A stretch of DNA of 64,000 bases from Dirofilaria immitis (Eukaryota; Nematoda; Chromadorea; Rhabditida; Onchocercidae), in the NCBI GenBank assembly GCA_024305405.1, contig JAKNDB010000070.1, positions 186,001 to 250,000 on the forward strand, given 5' to 3'. Of this stretch, positions 13,801-26,697 are shown piece by piece. The translations under genes and the position numbers were made by a program. Position 1 is the stretch's first letter, and every line of letters starts with the position of its first letter. The notes under the pieces are model-generated. The model was not told the DNA's origin. It did no database searches and saw only the letters and a program-made list of their open reading frames with translations.

Positions 13801-14479
13801 TATATAATTCATAAATTTGATTCAAAAAGGTCATAAAGATGACCTTATTATTATATGATTTAACAGAGAGTGCAAGTCTGCAGTTGCGAATGAAATAGAT
13901 AATAGCAATGTGATATTTATAATTTGAACTTTGCTCATGACCTTCCGGAAATCGATGTACTTCCATTTCCAATTTTGTTATCAGTCGAATTCCACTTATT
14001 TTCACCTATATATCAATATCATAAACGATGATTAATTATTTAATTTAAAATGTGTGAATAATTAATATTCATATCATAAACGTTGTTTACAACTAGAGTA
14101 CATATTTACGAAGGTATTTGCACGAAAAATATTATAAATAATATTTTTAAAAACTATTAATGTAAAAACTATCAAGTTTTTACAAGAATTTTCATAATTC
14201 TGTTACTTAAAGAAATTTAGTTTGATTTTTCAAATTATTATCATTACTTTTATCATTGTATATGATCATTATCAAAATTATAATAAAAAAATAAAACCAA
14301 ACAAACATTGTAATCATTTTTTTGATAATTTTTGCTAGTAATTCTTCAAATTCCTTTTGCGATTCAATTTTTTTATCGTTAATTTTTGTAATTATATCAC
14401 CAAATTGTAATAGTTGCTCAGCTACTGATCCTCGTTCAATTTTTGTTATAACCATTGTTTTCGTTATCCTTATTCCAAT
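10747..14479 (-). CDS. nematode two-PDZ-domain protein with polyglutamine C-terminal exon
   Basis: Five minus-strand exons in agreeing phase: 14303-14479, 13844-14005, 13289-13435, 11999-12192, 10747-10984 (305 residues from the first). PDZ1 includes IGIRITKTMVITKIERGS and LLQFGDIITKIND. PDZ2 includes LALSVKSYNNK, VFVTRIVEH and LTVGDAILDVDSVPVT, then GYVTLVIEQP. The segment after PDZ2 (QLAAAHVRLALMAEK) matches the pattern of a nematode family of small tandem-PDZ proteins. Such domains usually bind C-terminal peptides of membrane proteins, but the partner here is unknown. The last exon follows a perfect ttttttgcag acceptor, reads RIRINEKTEDIPIASE, then a Gln run, and ends LRHISLADT. A stop overlaps the 3' end of the fourth exon, but the GTAAAT donor there makes the polyQ exon fit in phase. 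The 5' end is unresolved: a probable further exon lies near 14790-14855. Confidence 0.8.
10778..10858. repeat. (TTG)n microsatellite coding for polyglutamine on the minus strand
   Basis: A run of TTG with two TGC interruptions. Read on the minus strand it is CAA/CAG in frame with the last exon of the PDZ gene, so it encodes polyglutamine. Length variation would be in-frame. Confidence 0.9.
11195..11671. repeat. 66-bp minisatellite, seven full copies
   Basis: Seven head-to-tail copies of a 66-bp unit begin at 11195, 11261, 11327, 11393, 11459, 11525 and 11591, with a partial copy after 11657. The copies appear identical. The unit is a multiple of three and has one stop-free minus frame, so it produces a long artificial open frame (11174-11707). 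It sits inside the last intron of the PDZ gene. Confidence 0.97.
12321..12788. repeat. 26-bp minisatellite, 18 copies
   Basis: Eighteen tandem copies of a 26-bp unit (aatatcataatcttaaatt plus atctat). Two adjacent copies near 12617 and 12643 share the variant ctcaaat. It lies in the intron between the 13289-13435 and 11999-12192 exons of the PDZ gene. Confidence 0.97.
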
Positions 14480-14789
14480 CTATTTAATATTATCACTATT
14501 TTAATCTGTTATCTAATTACAACTTATCTTTCAAAATAATCACCAGATATATATATATATATATTTAATAGATTATTTCTATTTTGATACCTATTTTTTT
14601 TGTACGGTTGAAAGAATAAAAATAATTTCATTCTAATTGATATTTGTTTCTTACAAAAAAAAAAAACAATAAAAAGTTATTCGTTTTTCTTTCATTTCTC
14701 TAATAAAATATTTTTAAAAAATTGAAAAAATTTCTCGAAATATATTTGCCAACATCAATATTTTTTTTCCTTTAATAATTCCATGAAAA

Positions 14790-14855
14790 TTTTGACAATA
14801 ATTAATTGGTATTTTTCTGCCTAATGCTTCCACATATACATTATCGATTTTCTGA
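14790..14855 (-). CDS. probable 5' exon of the PDZ gene
   Basis: After an acceptor ttttttcag the minus strand reads KIDNVYVEALGRKIPINY. A similar block precedes the first PDZ domain in related nematode proteins. Possible donors do not give the phase that the 14303-14479 exon needs, so the boundary or a base is uncertain. Another exon-like stretch at about 15289-15365 (SLINQSIDNDKDDEKYCNK, with acceptor and donor) may belong to the same gene. Confidence 0.4.
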
Positions 14856-15504
14856 AAAAAAAGAATTAATTAATTAATTATTTCATAATTAAAAAACTGC
14901 ATAATTTAATTTGTTAACGTAGAATTAAATTAATTAATTTAGAAAGTTATGCAAGCATTTTGTACAAAAATTTTTATATATCAATTATTAATCTATTATT
15001 TGTATGATAGACTTATAAATGTTTTTATATCTTTTTTAATAAATGCTTTTCTTATAATATATTATATTATATATCGTGTATCGTATAAATAAAAATAATA
15101 TATAAATAAATCTATTTTGATATGGCTATTAAATTTATTAAGCAAATTTTTATATTGGAATTAATTTGTTTTTTTTTACAATTTCTTAAATTATTTTTGA
15201 TATATAAATAAAAGTTTAGATAAATGCATCAAACATTTTATAACAAAATTAGAAAAGATTTAAATTTCAAATTAATAATCTAAAATTTAAACCTTTATTG
15301 CAATATTTTTCATCATCTTTATCATTATCAATCGATTGATTTATTAATGAAATTCTATTGTTCCTGTGAAATAAATTTTTTTAAATATAATTTTGATAAT
15401 TTCCTATTTAAATCTATTATGTAATACAATTAAATAGGATAATCGATTTTTAAATTTTAATATAATAATCAGTTAATAAATTTAGTATGATCTTTAAAGC
15501 ATTG

Positions 15505-15540
<36 letters not shown>

Positions 15541-16421
15541 CGCTAAAGCATTGATAATAATTTATTAAAAGATCGATGGAAAACATATTTAAAATTTTAT
15601 GAATGCTTTCACGTAAAATGACGCATGTAAACGTATAGCTATAATACTTTCCTCTCTTTTCTCTCTCTCTCTCTCTCTCTTTCTCTTTTATTTTAATAGT
15701 TTATTTATAAAATTTCTTTTTCTTTTGAGAATACGATGAAATGAAAAATTATAATTTTGGCCAATTTTCAAGAATGGATATTTAATCATGCAAAAATTAT
15801 ATTTATGTAATCCAAGGCCTTATGATACAAAGTTTATAGCTTTATCATTTATTTAACTAATGAAGTAAATGCAAGAAAAAAAAGTATTATAAAAATAAAA
15901 TGAGCTATATATCGAAAGGATTCTAAAATAAAAATATTTAAAATCATTTATTACTTCAATGATATTTCGACCACTTCGTAACGATGCAATAAGAAACTAA
16001 GCAAAAATCATTCTAATTAACTTTTATAAATAATTTATGTAAAATGAAATTTTGTCAATTCTAAAATTTGCATATTTTTGGCTAGTATGATAAGATAAAA
16101 TTTAATCAAAAAGTGATATATAATTTATAGCATAGGATTTCATATCTTTTGCAGTATCATTATGTCATATTCATATTCGGAATCCAGCATTATTTCTCTT
16201 AAAATTTTTACACTCTATTCTTATCCAGAATCCTATCGCGTGCAATATCATTATGTCGTATTCTTATCAAGAATTCGAGATTTATCTCGTGGGTATTCGT
16301 TGATTCAAGAATAGATATTTATACATGTCACATATGCCATATATGCAAAAATGTAGAAATCATATATTAATTTAAACGATATCAAATTTACAAGTGCAAT
16401 AAATAAAACAACATTAATAAT

Positions 16422-16459
<38 letters not shown>

Positions 16460-16524
16460 GAATAGAGCAAAATGGGAAAGTGAAATGAATCATTGATTGG
16501 AAAGATTATTCTTTATAATCTTAA
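14856..16524. other. spacer between the PDZ and channel genes
   Basis: A+T-rich. It contains a (TA)n run at about 15510-15537, a CT-rich tract near 15650-15690, and three diverged copies of a tatcattatgtc / ttatccagaatcc block between 16150 and 16280. A short (AAT)n run lies at 16430-16457. Apart from the exon-like stretch at 15289-15365, nothing coding is recognised. Confidence 0.55.
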
Positions 16525-19500
16525 TTAATCGTCGTTAGTATACCAACCGTAATATAACCAATAACAGGTTGAAAAAAGCAAAAATACTGATGGAAATACG
16601 AATCGACTATCTGTAAAAGAATTAATTTAATTATAATTATTTCAATTGAAAAAAAAATTAAAAGAAAAATTTAAAAATAAATCAAATTATATTGAAATGA
16701 TTTGGAATTATCACTTAAATGATTATTTATAATAACAATTTACAGTAATTAATTTATATTAAAATAACTTACAGTAATCAATTTGCCTTGCTACATATTC
16801 ATTTGATGCCATACATTTTTGGCATGGTTTTGAAATATCAAGATTACTAAAAAATTTGCCATGTTCATGATGTGTTTTAGCAACTAATGTCTGAAAAAAT
16901 ATATTCTATCCTTTTTTCTTTTAACTATTTTTAATAATTAATTCATAAATATATAGAAATTTAATTTAAATTAATTCTTATTAAAAATATTTATTTATAT
17001 TAAGCTATACATTCTAAACATTTATATAATTATATTAATTTATCAAAATTTTAAAAATAAAAAAATTTCATAAATACGACAAATTATTATATTATTATTG
17101 AAATTTAAATAAAAATTAATTTAAATTTAAAAATTTAATTTTATTTGAATAAATAAGTTTATTAATTAACAATATGTTAATATTAATGTTATTTTTAAAT
17201 AACATTATTAATACTTTATTTTGAACAAATAGAAATTGAACAATTAATCTAATTAATTCATTCATTTATAAATTTAAATATTTACCGCCGTATTACGTAA
17301 ACATCGCGTAATCCCAGCAGATAACGAATAAGTATTTATCGCATTTGTGTAACCATTATCCATCGAATATCTCCTAGCATTTTTTGTTAATGAACTCTGT
17401 GGATTCATTTTTTCTGCAAATATCTCCGATTTAACTATCAAAACTATATACAAAACTTAAATACGAAATGCAAAAAGAAATCCTAATAGCAATCATAGAA
17501 ATTAAATAATCATTCTGAAATATTTTTATGATTAGATAAGATGGAAGTTTTGTTAAAGTATAAAAATCAAAGTTTATTTAAAATTTATGTCGACAATAAA
17601 TAGAAATTTCTCGTCTTGATTTTAAAAAAATTTTGAATCGAAAAATTTTAAGAAATGTCATAGAAAATTGCAAAAGAAATGATATTTTTAAGAATTAAAT
17701 CGTTTTAAAATTTGCTTTTGTTGGAATAATTTTCCATTAAAATGATAATAAATTAAATTTTAGTTAAATTTTTATTATTTATTAAAATAATATTTTATTG
17801 GAATTAAAATAGAAATTTTCAATATATTTCAATAATATTTTATTAAAATGAAATTACGCAATGATTTGCAAAAGATAAAATTACTTATATGGAAAAGAAA
17901 AAGTTGAAGTATATTAAATTATTATTTATAATAGAGTAAAATAATACTAAAATATATCAGTTTTCCTTTAATTTAAACTTTTATGTAATCTTTCGTTTAA
18001 ATTAAAAAAAAAAAGATGGCAATATTTTGGGATATAAAAGGTTGAAATTTTGGTATTAATAAATAATTTTAATTAACCTTTGCCATTTCCGGATGAAGTT
18101 CGGATGCACCAAAAATACGACGATGTATGCAATTGTAATCACGTTTTGTTAAGTAATAACTAACAAATGAATATTCCAATAATACGAGGAATATTAATGC
18201 CTAAAAATTTCTAAACAATATATGAATAGATATATATTTCCATTTTTCTAATTTAATTATTCAATTTGAATATTAATATGTGATTAAAATTTATTTAATA
18301 TATTATTAAAATTTCGAAACTAATATATTTAATAAAACATTAATTGTATTTCATAGAAAATTCAAACAAATCTAAATATCAGTATACGATTAAAACTATT
18401 TAAATATATATATTAAAAAATTCTGAAATTAACAACTTTTAATAAATATTAATTGTATTCGATGGAAATTTAAATGTTAAAATACGGCCGAAATTAGTTG
18501 GATGTATTATAAAACTTCAAAATTAATATTTGATAAATTGTTTGATCGAAATTCAAATGAATATAAACTTTTATTTCTTTATTTCCGTTTCGTTCTTGGT
18601 AATGATTTAGTCGATGATAAGATATGCTAATAGGATATCACGTAAAATTTTAATTACTAATTTAGTAATTAAAAATTATATTGAACAAGCATACTATTTA
18701 TAAATTAAGCTATTTTAAAATTAAGATCCAATAACTAATTAAATTTTACTAACATATAATTATTAATATAAAAACGATTAAGTATAATTAAAAAAATTGT
18801 TAGATATTAATCAATACTTTAATTATAAAAATAAAAAAAGTGGAAGGAAAAGAAGTAATTAAAAATTACCTGTGAAAATGTTAACCAAATATCCAGTGCT
18901 TTGATATAACTAACCTGAAATTGTTTTATTTCATAAATCAATTAACACATTAACTTATTCGGATACCAAATATTGTTTTGCAAATAAAATGAGTGATGTG
19001 AACATTGGAAATTGATAAAGACTGATAAGAAATGAAATGCAAAAAAGAAATGGAAGGGGTCATTTAATTTGAAATGCAATACTTTATTTTGATCTGACTA
19101 TAATATTAATTTAATTAATTAAGTATGACAACATGATAGTTTATATTTTTAAGAACCATTTTCTCATTACTATTTTTTTCAATTTTTCTGCATCTGCAAA
19201 GAATACAATTTGATAGATAAATTATAAATTAAAAAAGATTTTATGTAAATAAATACCAAAATTTAAACAATTATTCGATTAAATGAGTAAAATATTTTTA
19301 TTATTAATAGAAAGTATTATTTACAGTATGCAAAATCGAAATATAAAATTTCGAAAAGGAATATTCAATAAAGAATAAAATTTGAAATTTCTATTTCAAT
19401 TATATTTATAAATTTAAATTCGTTGTTTTCTTTTTCTTCTCTTACATCATCAATTTCCTTTTTGTTTGACTTCTACTTTTCATTGGACAAAATCATTCCG

Positions 19501-22500
19501 TCTTTTTTATAAAAGGAATGAAGCACTTTTCTACTTTTAATTAAATTGAATTAATCAGAAATGAATAATATAAAAGGAATGAAGCACTTTTTCTGCTTTT
19601 AATTAAATTGAATTAATCAGAAATATATATATATATATATATGCGAAAATATGAAATAAAAAAATCGAATTTTATGGACGAAAAATGAATGTGTGAATTA
19701 AAAATAATTTTTATATGTTAAAATTAATTTATATTTATATCTTATTATTATAAATTGTTAATTAAATGAAATTAAATTAATCAGAAATGAATAGAAAATA
19801 ATATAAATAGAAATATTAAAAATAATAAATACTTGCGGTAAATCTTGTCTTGCACCATTACTCATTGTGGTCAATGTAAGCAATGTTGTAATGGTTAATG
19901 TTATTCGAGCTGGTGAAGCTCGAGGATCAAGCAAAAGCTCATCCATGAAATGGATACAAGCATTGCGGATGGGAAATATGTTTGAATTACATGAAATAGC
20001 ATTAATCGTTTCATGACGATCAATCCTCGGATACATGACCAATTACCTGAAGAAAATTTTTTATTAATCATTAATTGATCTATTAAAGTACGGAATAAAA
20101 ATAATAATTGACAGATTATTGTTATTATCATTTGATTAAAGAAAACAAATGAAATTATGAAGTTAGTGATAGTCTGTAAAATATTATAATTCAAAAATTA
20201 TTATGATTTATTCTTATGATGATATTATATGCTAAAAGAATTTATTATACTGAAACAAATTGTGAGTAGAAATTTGTGTTTAAAATTAATATTATATTAA
20301 AATTGTATATAAATTAATATCAGTTATTTTAAAAACAACAATAACTATCTTTTATTATTTATATTTATCAAAAAATAAAAAATTTTTTAATTCAATCAAT
20401 AATTTCATTATACATTCAAATATGAAAATTGAAATTAAAAATTGAATGACAAAATTGTTTAATGATTTATTTGTTATTCTTTTAAACAAAAAAAAAAATT
20501 ACTAATAAAAGTAAAATTAGAGCGATGGAGATTTTACAAATTAATAACTAAGATTTAATAATTAATTACCAGAGCCACGAAAAAATCGGTATGGTGTTAG
20601 GCACTTTTCAAATTTTGTATTTGTGATAACCATATCATTGGTTTTAATTTCGCTATTACTTCCAAATGGAAAATATGGCGGATCTTCATGCCACGTTAAA
20701 TTTACTAAATTCTCTACATAAGCATCTGAAAAATTGTTCCGTTTAAAATATCGAGAAAAAAAAGAATTAATTTAATCAAAAAGATGATAATAAATTTTCA
20801 TTTGTGATAATATACAAATATAAACGTATTTGAAATGCCATATTATAATTCATTGTATACAATAATAAATAATTGAATATAACAATATCACGATATTATT
20901 ATTTTAATACTAAATTTTCAATTATGCTTATACATATATATATAATATATATATACATAGTATGTTATGATATAAATCTCTATAATATATATATATATAT
21001 GAAATACTATACATATTTAATAATATAATATAATATATATATATATAATAGAGATTTATATCATAACATACTTGTCGTAATCAGCAATTAAATACAAATA
21101 TATAAGTAATTAAATACAAAATATATTATATTACTATTAAATATGTATAGCATTTCATAAATAGGTCAAAAAAATTTTATGTATTTTTATACGACAAATG
21201 ATTTTTAAGAGAAAAATTTCACGAATTTTTATTTTTATTTTTTTTTAAGTTGAATAAAGTGAATTTTGTTTTCTTCTCTTTTCTAACTTCTACATTGGGA
21301 TAGAAAAATAAACTTTGTAAGTTACTTAGCAAAGATTTTAGATAAAGATAAAACTATATGAGTCATAATGTTTCAGTTGAATAAAAATTTATAGCTTTTT
21401 TCAAATAAAAAAATTTTGATATTCAGTTAAATTTCCTTGAGAAGATTTCAAAAAAAAGGACGATAAGCATTTTACAGCTTTGTATAATAAGTGGGCATTC
21501 TTGTTTATCCATCGAGAATCGCTGTAAATCCATCATACAAGATAACGTCACATCTAATCTAAAACATTAAAATTAAATTCATATTTTAGCCATCCAAAAA
21601 AAAAAAAACTCATACAATGAAAATTTTTTTACCAATTAAGCCAAAATTTAATATTTTCTAAAATTATAAGCATTAAAAATTTTCATATTTAATAATAAAA
21701 TCAAATATTCCATTTTTTTAATTTAAATATAAGTAAAAAATGTTAAATTAACGAAAGATATAGAAAAGATAACATATCAATATTATTAGAATAGCTTTCT
21801 TATCAGTTAATTTATCAATGATACTCCTATATGTTTCAATCAGGCTTACCTTCGAAATTTTTAAATTTATTATTTATCTGTTCCAGTGTTCAAATAATAA
21901 GAAATAAACTTCTATTAAAATAGTATGGAACTTTTCATTTCGACTTTTATCATATTATGATGAAACCTTTTGACTAATAAATTTAAATAAAAGAACTAAG
22001 CTAACTAGGCTAACGCAATTTTTATATTTAGTCTAATAAATTGGTAAATCCGAAAATTGACATAAAAATGGAAATAAAAATTTTTTTGGGTAAAAATTAA
22101 CAAACTTATTACCTCATAGATTTGAATATTAAACCATCAGGATAAACGATGAGCATGAAATTCGGCGTTGTCACTTCTTGGAGGTAGGCAAATTTTGAAT
22201 TAACAAAGTAGAGGTCTGGCTGCCATAAACGATCAGCAATAAATTTATGTGTAACAAGTACTGGATGCGTACAATTATGGGCCAAGCGACGATCATACCA
22301 AGCTAGGGCAAGATACATATCAACTTCAAAATCCTGCAAATAAATCATATAATTCAAATAAAAAATTCAAAAATTTAAAAATGCTAAATTTTAAACAACA
22401 AATAATGAAATATCAAAAAAATTAAAAGCAGTATAAACCCTACCAATTAGATTCAACAAACTTTTCCAGTCTTATTAATTAGGTTTAACGAAGTTTTTCT

Positions 22501-25500
22501 GGGAAGCAAATTATTCATTTATGTTTTATTGCTTTTGTACTTATAAATGAAGTTAAATTTAATTATTATATATAATTAATATAAAATGAATTAAACAAAT
22601 TAAAATGAACAAATGCAAATTTTAAAAAGTCAAAACTAAATTTTAAAATAATTTACCATTGTTTGTGTTCGAAATGATGACATCGATTCGATATATATAG
22701 CTACAGATACTATAGTTGTTTTACCTGAAAATTATTATACTTTCAATATGACTTCTTTCTATTAATAGTATTATTTTTTTATGTTCACGTAAATGAACGC
22801 TTCTGAAATAAGCATAAAAGGTACTTTTTCCTTCATAATTATAAATGAAATTTTTAGAAATAAATCTTAATTTAATTCATTTAATAATTTCAAATAAAAT
22901 TATTGCTATAAAATGCTTTTTTTTTTAATTCGAAAATTTAAAATAAACCTTGAGCTTGACTTGGTGTCATAAACATGTTATAACCATCTTTGACAACGCC
23001 ATTACCAATGATTCGCAATAAGCGATCCGCTGATTCTGCCCTAGCAAATATGAAGTAATATATTATTATACGGTAGAATACGATAAATATTATACAGTAG
23101 ACTTTGTAATATATTGCAAAATTAACACAATAACAAGATTATTTATCATGGAAGAAATTAACAAATGATCTGTCAATAAATTAATTATTTTTTCTATAAG
23201 CTTTAGGTAATTTAATTAAATGATTTCACTCCAAAAGAATGTTAGTTAAAGATATTAACTAAATTGTATAATTATTTATATTAAATAAAATGTAAATATA
23301 ATATATATTCAAGAATGTATATATGTATTGCTAATAATATTCAAATTAAATTTTGAATATTTAAATAAAACTAATATCATTTGCTAAATTTATATATAAG
23401 TATATACTAACTTGTTAGCATAAAAAAAAATGATTTAAAAGGAATTCAGACCATAGCAAATTATCCGGTTGATTTCCGGAATTCCATGATTCACATATTG
23501 AATGCGTTTTGAAATTACTATCGAAGGCAGTTTTCATATAAGGATTAGTCGGTGGATTCAAACTATAAATGAATAATTTTCTTTAAACTTTTGAAATTAT
23601 AAAATTGAAAATCAGAAATGAATGAAAAAAATTTTTCAATTTTATTATTATATATTTGCATGAAATCATAAATTTCGTAATAAAATAATACGATCTATGA
23701 TCACATATATTTATTTTTCACTGAATTGTAATGTGATTAAGTTTTGTAAATAGCTTGTTTGGAAAAATAACGTAACGCAAATTACGATTAAGATATTAAT
23801 ATATTGACGTATTAAACGTGATCAATTGATCAATACTAAACAATCATCTCATATCTTTCTTTCTTATTTTAATAATAAAATTTATTACATCTCAAGAAAA
23901 TAAATAAATATAAATTTTATTAATATTTTAAATATTATTTAAAAGCAATATAAAAAATTCACAAATGATTTATTTAGAAATAAATAAATTATGAAATTTT
24001 TATAAAAAGAAAAAATAAAAAAATAGTTGGGAAAAAAGAAAGGTAACCTTTCATCCGGAAAATTACTAGAATCATTGAAATCCTTTTCCTGTAACAAAAA
24101 TAACCAAAACGAATAGTTATAATTTAAAAAAATTTTTGAAAAATTATTCTTTCCCATTTAAATTGCATTTCTTTCTTTTTCTCTTTCTTTTATCAAACCG
24201 AAAAAAAAAGAACGAAAGAAAACTTTTACTTTCCATTCTAAATCAACTTGTATTGTATTAGAAAATATTATTTAGTATATAATATTTTATTTTAAGCTTA
24301 TTAGTTTCATTTCTTTTCCCTTTCCTTGTAGATGATCAAATTTTTCGAAATAAATTTGTTTTTCAATTCTTCTTTTGCTCATATTGAAATGAAATTATAG
24401 CGTTGGATGTATTCTCGAAAGAAAATTGCTTATTGATACGTATCAAAAGCATCAAATTTATTTTCAAGTATCGGCTAAGATGGTACCATTTGTTTACCTA
24501 TTTTTCAATTCAATTGAAATCAAAAAAATAATAATAAGGAGAGAAAGAAAAACAGAGAGAGAGAGAGAGAGATAGTTTTTGGGATTATAGCAAAATTATT
24601 TTACATTTATAATTAAATATTTAATACATATATTTATATTTTTATCAATATTAATATTTTTTTCCTCTATCGTCAACTACTCTCCTCATTTATCCTTATT
24701 TATTTCATTTTTTCAAACAAAATTAGATGGTATAATTATTTTTAATTTTATCTTTTGCTTTTTACTATTTTCTCTAATATCAATTGTAAGAAAAAAAGGA
24801 AAAAGAGGAAAGATAGAAAGAAAAGGGTAAAAGAAGAAATTTAATGAAATTTTTCTGTAAAATAATTTTATTCGAACAAGCTGAAATGAAATGATAAAAT
24901 TTTGCTACAACTATCTTTTAATAAATTAATTAAATAAAATACATATAATAACAAATAAAGAAAATGGACTAATAAAAATTTCAAAATAAACATATTATTT
25001 CTTGTGGAAAAGTAAGAATTAAATAAATAAATATTATTAATAAATGAATGTAATATTTTAAAAAAATGATGCATTAATAAACATTAAATTATTAAATGAT
25101 ATAATAAATAAACAAATAAATAAATAAATAAATAAATGATATATTATTTGTTACAAAAATTATTATTTATCATTAATTACAATTATTTATTCATATATTA
25201 AAAATGTATGAATAAATAATTGCTATAATTTATAAATTATTATTACATATTTATGAAATAATTTTATATAAAAACTTTCTGTAGGCTTAAATAATACTTC
25301 TAAAATAATAAAATAAATTTACTTTGAATATTTTCCGAAAAATCAGTTTTTCTAAAGTGAAAAAATCATAAATGAAAGCGTAAAATTTTCAAAACTAAAT
25401 TGAATATTTAAAATTTAATAATCGATTGATCGGGGTAGCTTTATGCATTAATTTAGATTTATTTTTACTATAATATTATCTTATGTCTTATTTAAGCATT

Positions 25501-26013
25501 TACATTTAAACATTTCTCATTTGATCTTTTATACCTTATATAATAATAACTTATCCCTTGTACAGTAACAATTGTATCTACTATGTAAGGTGTATTATTA
25601 TGCTTAATAATTATCCATATATGATCGCTTATACATTTCATATTTGATCTTTTATACGATAATTATTTTTTCTATTGTATAAGGTATTAATTAAAATTTT
25701 TTGTTAAAAAATATATAAGAAAAATAATTTAAATTTTGGTATACAATTGCAAAAATTTAAACGATGTATTAATTAAAGAAAGACTAATTATTCAGATAAG
25801 AGAATAAGAAGGTTTTTTTAAAAACAAATTTACCTGAGCATTTCTATTTGTCAAATGATCGTTGGAATGTTCATTGCTAGAAAATCCATCAGAATCCGAT
25901 TGATAATTACTTAGAAAATGTTGGTGCGTCCGATACAATGTAAATTTGGCCATAAATATTATCAGAATAAATAAAAATCCATTACCGCCTGAGGAGCGTC
26001 CAGCAATATACAT
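16525..26013 (-). CDS. Cys-loop ligand-gated anion channel subunit (LGC/ACC-like)
   Basis: Pentameric plasma-membrane channel subunit. Exons: 25834-26013, 24048-24088, 23412-23562, 22949-23040, 22657-22724, 22113-22333, 21476-21558, 20570-20725, 19833-20046, 18870-18914, 18078-18200, 17286-17443, 16773-16890, 16525-16610. Exon 1 has a hydrophobic signal stretch (FLFILIIFMAKF). The extracellular domain shows WQPDLYFVN and the Cys-loop CMMDLQRFSMDKQEC (13 residues between the cysteines). A second Cys pair before M1 (FEKC...NWSC) is as in glycine- and glutamate-gated chloride channels. M1 is FHVIQTYFPSAMLV. The M2 exon has SPARITLTITTLLTLTT; the Pro-Ala-Arg at its start predicts anion selectivity. 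M4 ends FVFPSVFLLFSTCYWLYYGW. Frame breaks: one base is missing at 19931/19932 (SWMSF then LDPRASPAR), and there is one T too many in the run at 23422-23430. The 18078/17443 junction has a phase mismatch. The ligand cannot be told from sequence. Confidence 0.9.
19497..19625. repeat. short tandem duplication in a channel intron
   Basis: A block starting aaaaggaatgaagcactttt and ending in ttgaattaatcagaaat occurs twice, about 62 bp apart. A shorter third trace lies near 19757-19800. It is in the intron between the M2 and M2-M3 exons. Confidence 0.8.
20959..21157. repeat. nested inverted repeat in a channel intron
   Basis: The 23-base word agtatgttatgatataaatctct at 20959-20981 recurs as its exact reverse complement at 21050-21072. 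A second arm pair overlaps it: gaaatactatacatatttaa near 21001, with its near reverse complement ending at 21157. TA-rich spacers separate the arms. It may be a small foldback element or an expanded palindrome. Confidence 0.85.
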
Positions 26014-26511
26014 CTTTCATCGTTTGTTTTTCTTTCATCACTAATTAAATTATCATTATTAAGTTATCATTAATCAATCAAAATTAATTAGATATAATTT
26101 CGAACATTTCTTAAACAACGATTAATTTGAAATTATAAAAATAAATTGTAATTTATTTTAAATTTTTCAAATATTATAAGATACAATTATTAGTTAATCA
26201 ATAAAATTAATTGATAAAAATGTAAACTATAGAAAAATAACTAAATTATTCGTTTCTTGAAATAACAAATTTTTTTGAACAAAAAATTCAAGCAATACTA
26301 TTTCTAATTTAGTTTCAATTTAATTTTGATTTTAAATTTGTTTCAATTTTATCATATTAAAAAAACGCCAATCATCACTTTTCTTTGAAATTATGATTAT
26401 GATTAAAATCAGTATTGAATAGATGATCTTTTATTTTCCTTGTTATTCATTCAAAATTTTCTTGATACATTTAATGTATTATTTTGATAATTCTCAAATG
26501 TATATTATTTT

Positions 26512-26697
26512 TATACTTATTTTCAAATATCTATTCTCACACAATTTAATAAAATTCCAATATTTAAATTTATTAGAATAAATCGTTGAGACAATTAATT
26601 TGGATAACTATTTTATAATTTGTATATCTGTTATTGATGTAAATAATATCTCATTAAAAATAATAATATAATATATAAATTATTCGCATGTTTTGAT
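26512..26697 (+). repeat. dispersed repeat, fragment
   Basis: This segment matches the reverse complement of about 47738-47925 with only a handful of differences. It ends at ttcgcatgttttgatcat, where the match stops. Confidence 0.9.
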
